Assembly: GCF_016086655.4 (NCBI RefSeq)
Contig: NC_052133.2
Span: 46,988,383-47,052,382 of the forward strand
Direction: 5' to 3'
DNA length: 64,000 nt
Source of the DNA: Lepeophtheirus salmonis
Taxonomy: Eukaryota > Arthropoda > Copepoda > Siphonostomatoida > Caligidae
In this document: positions 38,801-50,800 of the stretch, in pieces
Layout of the letters: every line of letters starts with the position of its first letter
How positions within the stretch are numbered: position 1 is the stretch's first letter
The notes under the pieces: model-generated
Database searches by the model: none
What the model was told of the DNA's origin: nothing
What the model saw: only the letters and a program-made list of their open reading frames with translations
Translations under genes and position numbers: made by a program

Positions 38801-41800
38801 AATTATAATTTAAAGGTTAGATTTTAATAAAAAATAAATTACTTGTACAAGAACACGAAATGAAAAACCATAGGAATTTTTTTAAATAAATATTAGGCTG
38901 GTTCTTAAATTTGTTTTTCTTTTTTTAAATGACGAAATATAAAGTTTCATCCATTTTATCAATGTTTGTAGGTTCTTTCATAAAATAAGTCACTATATAG
39001 AAAATAAAGCAACGTATGATTAACCATCTTTTAGGGAACATCCTTTTTAAAACACGGATTGGGAACTGAGTTAAAAATAGCCCCAAAAATAAAACGTATT
39101 TAAATACATAATAAACAGTTAAACGATCATATTAATAACGTAATTCAAACTTTGTGTAATTTTAATCATTTTATTTTCAAGAGTTGTAGAAAATATTCCC
39201 TGCCAGCTAGCAAAAAACAAACAAATAAAACCAACAGATTACCGTGGTATTCCAGACATTTTGATGAATGTTTAGGATGAGGGCAGCTTGGCTGTCATGA
39301 CGTTTCATTAGATATGCAACAATCAGTTGTGACGAGGTAAGAAAGGGCATTGACAAGAATTACTCTAATGTTGATGCTCTATTTTACTCGGAGTCCAAAA
39401 GGAACTTACAATTATAACTTTCCAACAAATCGTCTAGGGTACTCTTTTTTTTTTTATGAAAACACACAAATTTTCAGTCTTTTTTTGAATTTAATTGAAT
39501 CTAATAGACAACTAAGGTCACATGCTCAGCAGTTAAACAATCATGACAACAGATAAGGTAAGACAATTTATTTTTCAGACTACTAATTCCAAAAAAAGCA
39601 GACAAGGCAAAAACTACCCACGATTTACATTACTATTTATAACTCCCATGGAAATTGTCATAGCCAATCTCAGTCATTCATGAATACAGTGTGTCTATTA
39701 CCTAGATGTCCTAACTTCAAGAATGAAAAAAATAATGGTGACTGCTTAAGAAAATTTATAAAGACTGTTCCAATTGCCAACTACAAAAATCTCACATTCT
39801 AAATCATGCTTAGAATTTACTACTCTTTTCATGGATTCTTAAACTCTGGAGTGAGTGTATGTGACACGTCATTATATCAGTAACATAAAAATTTGCTACA
39901 TATATTTTACCAACTATTAAATTTTTCTCCATCTCTTCACCTTGTCAGTTTTCTGGAAATTGATTGATGGAGCTTGAATTAGCTTTTGACCAGCAGTTAA
40001 AATATAAATACTAACTTCACAAGCTTGGAAGAGTGGGTCGACTACTAAATTACTTTGGACCTTACATTTATACCAGCAGTACTTACCACTCTTGTTATAA
40101 CCAGACGTAGAATGATATGTCGAAAATTTCGGCATACCCATATATCAGGAAATACCCAATGTTTTCATCGTAAATGATACAATTCTTAGAAATGGCAATA
40201 TTTACTCCGATAAGAAATGTATCTGTTATGATTATGAATGTGAAAATTGTCAAAATTTTCCTGAGTTTATCATAAAAAGAAAAATATATATTTAGGCAAC
40301 ATATCTACGAAAAGATTTTAAAAAGTATGATGCTCCTTGCTCGCTAATACGTTTGAATTATCCAACTAGGGTGGAACAATTAAAAATAAGCAAGAATATC
40401 TAACCAAGAAATACTTTTTAAACTGTATGCTCACAAGGGTTAAACATTAATTAACAGTACACGTTTTACAACTAAGCCCTGTATATCTAATCATTTGTAA
40501 AATATTATATCGGATCCAAATATATTATTACTTAATATAGGCATGGAAATCTGATCGACAAATATTATAATATCAGCTATTGTCTAATTATCATAAAAAT
40601 GAGGCTGCACGCACCGATTCAATAGACAATTTAATATAGTACAGTTGAAAGCGCATAAATATTCCGGTAGCACTCAAGTACCGGAATATCGAACAAGACC
40701 ACTGTGTGTATACCCTTTCTTGAACTTTTATTAATGTATTAATATTTTTATTTCAAATTTTTACAAAGTTTTTTAATAATGATAACAATAATTTATAAAA
40801 TTATGTTTCAAAGTTTAAATATAATTTTTTTATTATTATTTCAAAGAGGAAAAACTATATATTTTATTTAATAATATTACGATATGATGATCGTTGTAAA
40901 ATTTTTCTTTGTTATTCTGCCTCCTGGCTTTCGATATATATATAAATGCAAATGTATATATGTGTATAACAATAAACTTTCTTGGCCATAAATTTTTACT
41001 TTTCAAGTAGCACAAATGCTTAAATATGCAAACATATTCGCATATACATAGACTTATGATTTCCTTATAGAATATTATATTATCTCTCCTTATTGTAATA
41101 TTATAAAAATCAAAAAACACTTTAAAACCAATTGAAGGAATCTCTTAAAATTTTCATATACACTGCAAGGTGAGACAACACAAGTTCCATTTTACGAAAG
41201 GCAATAACATTATTTTAATATATCAAATACTTTAAAGCTTTTGTTTCGTAATGATAATATTCATTTAAAATTTTGTTTAGACTGATTTAAAAATCATAGC
41301 AAGTATTTGATTTCATTTATTGTTGAATAAATTGAAAAACATAATATTAAACAATACAATATGTTTCTTCAATTCTTTATTTATCTTTAAATTATTTTTT
41401 ATCGAGAGGATTTAGATGGATGTTTTTTATTAATAAAGATACAAAGTTAAATATAAAACATGTTTTATTTCATAACTGTTGATTATTTGTTTATAAGATT
41501 TATTTTTTTTACAAATTTTGCAAAAGTCGTAAAAATGTTGGGATTTCGGGATTAAATACGATTTCAAATATCCGATTGGGACAAAAAATATCAATTTATA
41601 ATATTTTGAACAATTTTGCAAATTTAATATTATAGAAATGAATTGGAAAAATTGTTTTTTGTATATTAAAAATTAATTGATTTTCATCAATAACACCAAT
41701 AAAAACTTAAGAGCCAAATCTAAGTGAGTTTAGTTTTATAAAATATTATTACAAATAATTTTTTGGCTGTATTTATTTCTGAAGACAAATGCACGTTTCT

Positions 41801-44800
41801 CACCACTCAAACGCATTATAACGACTCACAGTATTTAAGATAACTGTAGAATCGCGCATATAAAAATGAAACTAATTCTACAACCCGATTACCACGCATT
41901 ATAATTATGGAAGTGTTGTTGCAACAAATTTTTGGATATACTCTGTATATTTGATAACATGCTACACCCCAAACCATCAAGTATTCGATAACTGAATGTA
42001 CTTTTTGTATTCTTACATATACAGGTTTCGGAAGCAAAACTTGAAATGTTGATAAATGCTAATTATGTAATTAAAATAGAGAGGGTTTTTTTCCTGCATA
42101 TTCCGAATCTCCTATCCTTTTTGCATAAGTAAACAATTACAAACATTTCTCGAATCTTTCAACAAGAGTGAGCAAGAAGCAAAAAGGCAGAGGATATCAG
42201 ACCTTCTAGTTGCCAAAATTGAGGTGGCAGAGATTGTGGACATTGTGAAGTGTTCCATTTATGAAAAAGGATGGAAAATACCTCCCAAGGAAAAAGGAAT
42301 TGGGAGACACAACTTGAAAAGGGATTCTGAGTATCTGGGGGAACTGAAGAAGGAGATTAAGGAGCGCCCCACAAAATCTATGAATCGCCTCTCAAACGAG
42401 TTTGATGTGGACGAGGGGACAATCAGAAAGGCTGTGAAGTAGGACTTGGGGTTGTCCTCTTACACAAGGGCCCTACACCACCTGTTAACGGACTCTCTGA
42501 AGGCAAGGAGACTGTAGAAGTGCAAGAAAGTTCTTGCGTGGATCAAGGCAAATGAATTCAATGTTAAAATTTCACTGACGAGAAAATTTACACCTGGGCC
42601 AAGTTTTATGAGTGAACCCAAGATGGTGTACCCTCACAAACATTGGCCAAATGACAAAAGTTATTTTCGGCTTTTTTTCATGGCTTTTTGGCACTAGGAC
42701 ATGTGAGCATCATCTTCGCCGTTTTTAAACCTATTGGACCTTGCCGTGCAGGGCACTTTGGAGAGGGAGACTAACTGTAAAATTTGATTGCTTCGAAGGG
42801 GGCCATATTGAGTGAACATCTTCAGAAAGGTCGTGTCTCAAAGTTTTGTTCATTAAAATATCAAAATTATTTATCAAAAAATAAAATCATTGATTTGTTT
42901 CTAAAATCAGTCATTCAGTCCACGTTTTGCTTCCGAACCCTGTAGAATTCAGACTAAACTCCAAATTATGTTATAAACATATTTCGATGTAAGAAATAAT
43001 AATGTAGTTGTATTAATAAATATTGCCGGCATGTGCATGTAGCATTGAGTGTACACAGGGTGTACTGAATATAGTGCTGCTCCGTGATGTATGTCATAAA
43101 GATATTTTTGATTTAAGAAATATCAATTGAGTCGTATTAATTAACTATATCAGGTGTGTGTATATAGCAGAGAGTATTTTTAGTAGGTTGCAGTGTATAT
43201 ATTGCTCCCTGATGTACAATGCGTGTTCAAAAAGTAAGGTGACTTTTCAAATTTCGCGGGCAATATACATTTGGTATGCTCATTTTTTATAATAATACAA
43301 AGGGTTTAGTCTGTTTGGCAATTTTTTGGTGTTGTCAAACATGGATCAAAGAATTTCAATTAAATTTTGTCTAAGACATGAAATTATGTGGCATACGCTT
43401 AATTTCTTCTGAGTAAAAAAAAATCTTAACAAGTGATCCAAATTCTTTCAAAACAGCCCAACCAACATCGATCATATGTCAAAGTTCTGTTCATTGATTT
43501 TTCGACTACTGTGTCGTAGTACATCAAAGATTCTTTCCATATGGTCATACGGTCAATCAAGAATATTAGCTTAAAGTTAAGTGGAACTTACGAGAAGCAA
43601 TACGAAGAAAACATCTGGATTTGTGAAAAACAATTTATTGCTTTAGCATGCTGATAATCCTCCTGATTAGTTGCCTTTGCTTGGGATATATTTTTTGGCC
43701 AAAAACAACACTATAATCATGTCTCAGCCACAATATTCACCAAATTTGGCACCATGTGACTCTTTCTTGTTCCCAAAACTGAAGAAACCTATGGAGGGAC
43801 GGAGATTTGCAACGATTGAGGAGACAAAGACAGCATCGCTGGAAAAGCTCAAGGTTATACCGAAAAGTGCTTATGAGAAGTGCTTTAAGTATTGGAAAAA
43901 ACGTTGTTCTATGTATATTTTATATGAGGGGGATGGCTTTGAAGGGGACAACATAAAATATTGAGGGAAATAATTTTTTTTTTACTATAACACAAAGTAA
44001 CCTTACTTTTTGAACACACTTCCTCTATCATAAACATATTTTTGATCCAAGAAATAACATTGTCGTCGTTTTAATGACATATTGCAGACGTGTACATATA
44101 TACAAGGAGAATGGTTTCTGTAATCAATCTCTGGTGTATATCATAATTATTATGCATTTACAGAATAAGTTAAGATTTGAATAAAATATAAACGCTAGCC
44201 GCATGTTTTTTTCTTGTTAGTGAGTGCTTTTGAGACACATAAAGTACTCATCAGTAATCCCATTATATTTTTATTTTTTTTATTCTCGAGGAGAAAATAC
44301 GTCATATGAATTGAGTTAAGAATTGATTAATAACCTGCGATTGTACTCATGAAAAATGGAGATTAAAACTAAGGATTTCTTGTGGAGTTGTTTTATATAT
44401 TATTTAAATAAAATTTGCCTATTAGGAGAGGCTTAATTAGTTTGTGCAATATAATCAGTTTCCTTTAGATGTAAATAAAATATAACTCTAATAGCATTAT
44501 TATTCTGCACCAACATTAATATTTAGTTTAAAATTCATTATAAAAGTTTATGGTATAAGTATTCCATAAAAAATAGTCTCTTTAAATTACATTAAATAGC
44601 AAAAATGAACAATGGTCAAATAATGAATGGGTTGAAATTGTAAAATGGTCAAATATTAAATGTTCTTTTATAAATAAAAATCCGTTTTTTTTATTTTTTT
44701 TTTAAATCGATATTTGAATCATTTTAAGGGATAGTAGTCCTTGGACTAACATTTAGTTATTTTATATTATAAAATAAGTTTTCCCTTATCATTAAGTAGC

Positions 44801-47800
44801 TTTTATTATATTTAAGCTAAAAAAATAAGGGCATTAACCATTAAAAACCAATCATTTGCAATATGAATGGGAGCTAATAAATAATTTACAACTATTGAAA
44901 AAATCGAATTTCTAAGTCTTTAATTTATTTATGTGGAGCAGTAATTTTCAAATTTTTAAATTGATGTTTTCTTTAGATTGCTTTTGTATCTTCCTTCCTA
45001 ATTCTAAGTGATGTAATATTACCTGTGAAGGAATTTGTTGAAGATTTGCAAGGAAAAACAAGTTTTTGATATATATTTTTTTTGTTAAATAAATTTTTTT
45101 GATCTTTTGTTACAGTTAAAATAATTGTTGAAATTCTTTTTCACCACCCCTTATAATAACTAAATTTAAAAAAATCTATGTCTTCAATAGTTTTATAAAG
45201 CATTTATATAAAAATATGTTAATATTTCTATGTGGCAGCACCATTTCAATGGCCATGTATTGATGTTATCTTTAAGTAAACAAGGACAAAGAAAATTGTT
45301 CAATAGTGTGCTTTTGGTTATTTTTAGGGTTCCAATATTTGCCAAGTGGAGTGAACATTCACACCATTCCTATTTAGTTTCTTTGTTTCTTTCTTTGATT
45401 TATATTAATAATTTTTTTTTTTTGGCTTCCTTTACGTTTGTTTAATGGATTGATTGTCAACAAATACTCATCATTTTTAGCAACAAATGTCTGTTGTAAT
45501 TGTTGTTCACGTCATGCTAAATAAAAAAATATAATGAAAAAAACATTTATTTTTATAAATAAAGAATAGCTCTTCAGTTTGTTTGAAAAACAATCATATT
45601 TTAAAACGAGTGTTTGTAGCTATTTCTCATTACGTTGTATGAAAAAAGAAATGAAAAAGGAAGTACACATGTAAAATACAGCATAATGAATGTGATATTA
45701 GATTAGGTTTAGCAACGAGTGTGTGTCGCTAAAGCTCATTGAGGAAGTGCTTCGGAGAGTAAAAAAACTACCTTGCTCATCACATCATTATAAAAAAGGA
45801 AAAGAAAAATGAAGTACATTTATTAAATAAAAATAATAAATGTGACTTAAGACCAGGTTTAACAACAGTCATGTGGGTGTATCAAAAGCTCAGCCAGGGA
45901 GAACTCTTGAAGTTAAAGCACTCCTTGGCTCATTACGTTCCATTAATGAAAAAAACGGGGAGTACATGTATTTAGTGTTGTGAATGATAAGCATTACCAG
46001 CCCATCCGTTATTATTTACACATCTCTATTAAGTAAATTTTAAGAGATTAAGAGTCATTTTTTTTTTACAATTTTTCTGGAGCTTCGAGGAAGACGATTT
46101 ACAATATCATATAACCAAGGAGATATTGTAAATCGTCTATGTCAAGGCTGTCTCTGATGGCCTTGAGGGCCAATCTCGCACATAGGAGCGCTGCTATCTC
46201 AATCCTTTTCTCCTAGTGTGGGCTAATAGTGGTACCTAAGACAATGTTGTTCTTAGCAATCGACAACTAATTCTGTGTCCTTCAATATTACTCATAGGGA
46301 AATTCAAAAAAATAAATAAATACTTTTAACATCTAAAATTTTGTGCAATAGATATAAGTAAATAATAACAGTTGTCCCAGTATTTATAGGGCAAGGTGTA
46401 CAATTAAGTTTCTTTGTCTTAGGTAAGCTAAAAATGGTGTTTTTTACTATCTCCAGCATTATTTCATTATTGGAGAGATAACATCTAAGTGTTGATTAAC
46501 CACGTGTGAGTTTGATCGAGAAAGGCAAACTTTAAATTTAAGTCTTTTTTTTGCAGAGTAATCGTTTATATTAATAAAGCAAAGTTTGTCTATTCGTCGA
46601 CGTCTAATTACTCTGAACAATACCGTTGATAGATATAAACGATCAGCTATACTATTTGAAAACATCATAGTGCTATCTATTTTTTTACTTCATTTAATTA
46701 AAATCAACGTTTTATCATCAAGAGTTGAAATCATAATCATCTTTTTATTACACCCTTGCATACATACGTTTGTGAAGGCTGATGTTGTAGTATAAAAGTT
46801 AGGTACTTATTGATAAAATATAAAACATGCATATCTTACCCATCTATTAAAGGAGTTTCTGACAAAATGGCGGAAACAAGTTGGAGTCTTTCCTTTTCCG
46901 TCGGGGGCGGATTAAATCCGATTGGGGCGGAACCGTTATCGCTTATTGGCAGTCCTATAGCGACACAAATGATAATTATGAGCAATATGAGAGAAAGGAT
47001 GCACCAATGCTGACGGCGAAAGTGGATTCCTGAAAGGTAAATAAAGTTACAATGTGATTAGTTGTTATCTTATATAAATATAAATGGTATGTATACACGT
47101 TCTTAAGCTATGTATGTATACTTTATAAAATGCAGTTTTGGTGAACCCCGAAGGAATCAAATTATACTACCACTTTATTGGCAATTATTTTTTCGCATAA
47201 GCAATAAATTTTACATCTTTCTAGGGAGAGAGGAAGAGATGAGAGGATTTATTTAAGGAGTAGGCGTGAGTTTTGAAATATATACATATATATTACCTGG
47301 TTTACCAGAAAAACATAAAAGATATAACACATTAAAATAATATAAAATGAATAAAGTTAATTAAGTAAGTTTTGAATTATGAATAATCATTAAATTTGAA
47401 GAGTATATCATATTCAGACAAAAAATTGTGATGAAGTTTATTAACAAAGGGTTTGGCGCCATTAAAGTTACGAGTTTTTTTAGTTTTCGAGTCAAAATGA
47501 AGTCTTTTGACTTTTATTTTGAACTCAATTCAGCTCCAATTCAAGTTTTTAGTGCCAGTTTCATGTCCCTCCCTTCTGCCAGATTCTATATACTTTATAA
47601 ATCATTGAAAAAGATTGAGTTTATAATTAATTGTTAGTAGGTATAAAATATATTGAGTATTTCACACACTGAAAAACAGAAGGGAATAAACCAAAAGATA
47701 TAGTCATTGATTAAATTGTTTTTTATGATGCAATTTTTTTTATGTGACACAGTACCCTCACAATTGTTATTGGGGTTATCTTCTTCATTCTATCAACTGT

Positions 47801-50800
47801 TTGATGTAGACATTAATAAATAATACTTAGTAACTGATACAAATGAGTAAGACGACACACAAGGGGAGGTTTAAGGACAGAACTAATAAATTGGTCATAA
47901 AGTGTATCTTTGAAAGATACGAAATGATCAGTAAATTTTTTAAAACTTCGACGATACAGGAAAGATGGTATTTAATTTGTTCGTACAAATTTGAGATTAT
48001 TTAAAAGATATTGAAAATGTGTTCACTGACTTCAACAAAAGTCAAAGAAATGTAAGGAAAAAATTATTCGATAATTTAAATTTACAAACCCTTTTATTTG
48101 CTAGAGTTGTAGAAAATATAACATTAAACCAATGCGATACTTTCTGTAGTTGCAACCTAAACAGTGCTTTTATTTTCTAAAGATATTATCATTGTTTCTT
48201 CATTTTTAAGAAGAAACATCTAAGTATAAGTGTATAAGTATTATGTGGCATGAGTCTTCCTTAACAAAAAACTTGAAAAAGAAGGAGAAGATGTAAGTTA
48301 AGATAAGTATGTGCCACATGTTTTCAAGATACATAAATCGAATCTTCTGATTGTAACCAGTAAAGAATTTGAAAGATATCTATTTGGAATCAAAGCTGAA
48401 TTTTATCCGAACACCTCCCAAAAAAATTTATGCAAACATTTCAAAAGACACGAAAGAAGCCTTGAAAGAATAAATTAGACTCGAAAAAAAACACCCCACA
48501 ATTGATCATCAAAGATGGGGACAAAGGTGGAGGTATTTTTCTTGCCAATGTTTATAACTATTTGGAATCTTGGAATAAACATCTATCGTCTTAAACAGTC
48601 TATGGAAATCCATACTACGACGAAGTCACAGAGAAGGAATTCAAAAATGCCAAGAAATAAATCAAAGAAGTTCTGAGCGATTGGATATTGAATGGATTCA
48701 ATAGTAAGGATGAATTTTCAATTATGAGCCCCCCAAAAAAAAAAGTGCTGCTCGATTTTATGAGATCTTTAAAATTCACAACGACCATCCAAAAGAGATT
48801 CATCCATCTAGACATATCATCATATCTGGCAATAAGTCCATCACTGAGAAGATAAGCCAGTTCGTAGATTTTCATTCAAAAGCTCTTCTAAAATATCAAA
48901 AAACCTTCATCCAGGATACTCTATTAAAATACTAAAAACAAGCCTCAAATTTAAACTTTAGGTCTATATTTTTTCGCTAATGATGCAGTATCGCCACGAT
49001 ATTGTAAATGGAAATCGCTATCGCACAATAACTTTATTGTCACATTTAAAGCAGCCCTTGAAAATCAAACCAACGAATCAACTCCAATATCGTTTCTGAA
49101 ATCATTGTTGAAACTTGTTCTCTGTCTGAACATATTTGAATTTTTTTGGAAGTGTTCATGTAGTGGTGGGGCACGGCAATGGGAACCAAAGTGCACCCAC
49201 ATTTTTTTTTCATGAGCAAAATAGACAAAATTATCAAACAGATGGCAGCAAAATCTTTGCATCAAAAATTTTCTGATGTTTCTTTATTTTCTACGTAGAT
49301 TCATTGATTATTTGTTTACAATTTGGACTTGAGCATAAGAAAAACTCGAAGCTTTCATGTCAAAGTTGAATTCAGATCATCCCGTAATAAAATTAACGGC
49401 ATTATACAACTTTGCAATAAACCTACACAGTTTTTGGACACCGTTTTACGTAAGAGACGAGAAACTACTTACAGATATGTACCAGAAAAAAAAGCCCTGA
49501 TCGAATTCAGTATCTTCCCCACTCGTCATCACATCCATCCCACATCTATCTAAATATTCACTACAGTCTGTCTTTAAGAATCTTGAGAATTTTCAGCAAT
49601 GAAAATGAGTAAGAAAATTGTTTCCAGAATTTTATGAAATTCTGATAGCAAAAAGATATTCATACTTCGAATGAGAAAGTAAAGCTAATGGTAAGGAATG
49701 AAGCACTCAAGAAAACTGAATCCAAATCCCATGATCGCCAAATGTTTGTCATAACTTATTATTCGCAGCTCAAGCAAATTTCATCCCTACTTCCCCATCA
49801 TTGGAGAGTATTAAGCAGAATGTTTCATAAAGCTAGCTATGATTGCCTACCAGCAAAATGAAAATCTCAGGAATCTACTTTGACGTATAGAATCCAAGTA
49901 TCAATAAGTAGTGTCAATGAAGTTGGCTTGAAAAAGTGCTTGAAAACGGATGTAGAACCTGTTCATATGTTCAACTAGGTTCGGTTATTCAATCATCGTC
50001 ATCGGATGTTACACACAAACTGGCTCATCTAATTATATGCAATTCTACACAAGTTTGTCTGATCGGTTGTACAAAATGATCAAAGCAATATGTAAGCTAA
50101 AGCAAAAGAAGATTAAAAGATCGGATAACTTCACATGAAATATGTCGATAAATGTTTGGAAGCCAATGGAAAACACTTCAATTCGAGAGGACATAAGAAA
50201 TCCAATATGAAAGTACATGTTCTAGAACAAGTCCAGCCTATAAGATCGATTCTGATAGGAAACAGTTGCTTTTCACTCAAAAACACCCACTGGAATGAAT
50301 AGAGGTTGAATTGTCCGTTCATTAAAATAATTTTAAAACAGTTTTGTTTAAAAAATCACTTTTTTAAAATATAATTATGGATTTATATAAAGTGACGATC
50401 CTGTAAACGGGAAAAATTAGATATACTAATGTACTTGTATATACTATTGATACATTACTTTATATATTCTTAGTTTTAAATTTTAGTGCTTTTTTTTTTT
50501 TTTTAGAAAACTTAAGAATTTAAGAATATTCTAATAGTATTATTATTTTTATTTTCTTTTTTTAAATTGGACTTTCATTAAAATTTAATACAACAATATA
50601 AAGATTAAAATAATAATACCATACATCAAGAGGGATTGCAATAAAATTAACCATAAATAAACGTTATAGTTTAAAATTGAACATCTAGATCAAAGCCCAG
50701 CCCTTTAATATTTACAACTTATGTAATATTATTATTTAAAGAGGCATTTATGGAGGCAATGTTGAATTAAGGAACAACATCAGTGTAACTTCGGACTATT

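Larger units (their letters stand above)
36540..46839 (-). other. Intron between DPEP exons B and C (10.3 kb)
   Basis: It holds mariner fragments (37330-37830, 38180-38400), a dispersed repeat (39270-39640), a lone Tc1-like TIR (40447-40486), a hairpin (40659-40689), a Tc1-like element (42022-42942), a tandem repeat interrupted by a mariner (42966-44150), clustered copies of a short repeat (45605-45975) and a possible BEL/Pao scrap (46093-46262). 36600-37100, 38420-39230 and 40700-41980 are AT-rich with nothing else seen. Confidence 0.85.

Noticed and set aside
40077..40141. Strong splice-donor-like site (GTAAGTACTG) after an ATG frame on the minus strand
   Set aside because: It could be an alternative first exon of DPEP, but its phase 1 end does not fit exon C, which needs phase 2, and no clear acceptor lies upstream.
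42966..44150. CRISPR-like repeat-spacer pattern
   Set aside because: The units are contiguous and diverged, there are no short identical repeats with unique spacers, and the host is a eukaryote.
46810..47013. 67-codon plus-strand frame opposite DPEP exon B
   Set aside because: It is the mirror of the exon, whose splice phases and motif continuity on the minus strand are decisive.
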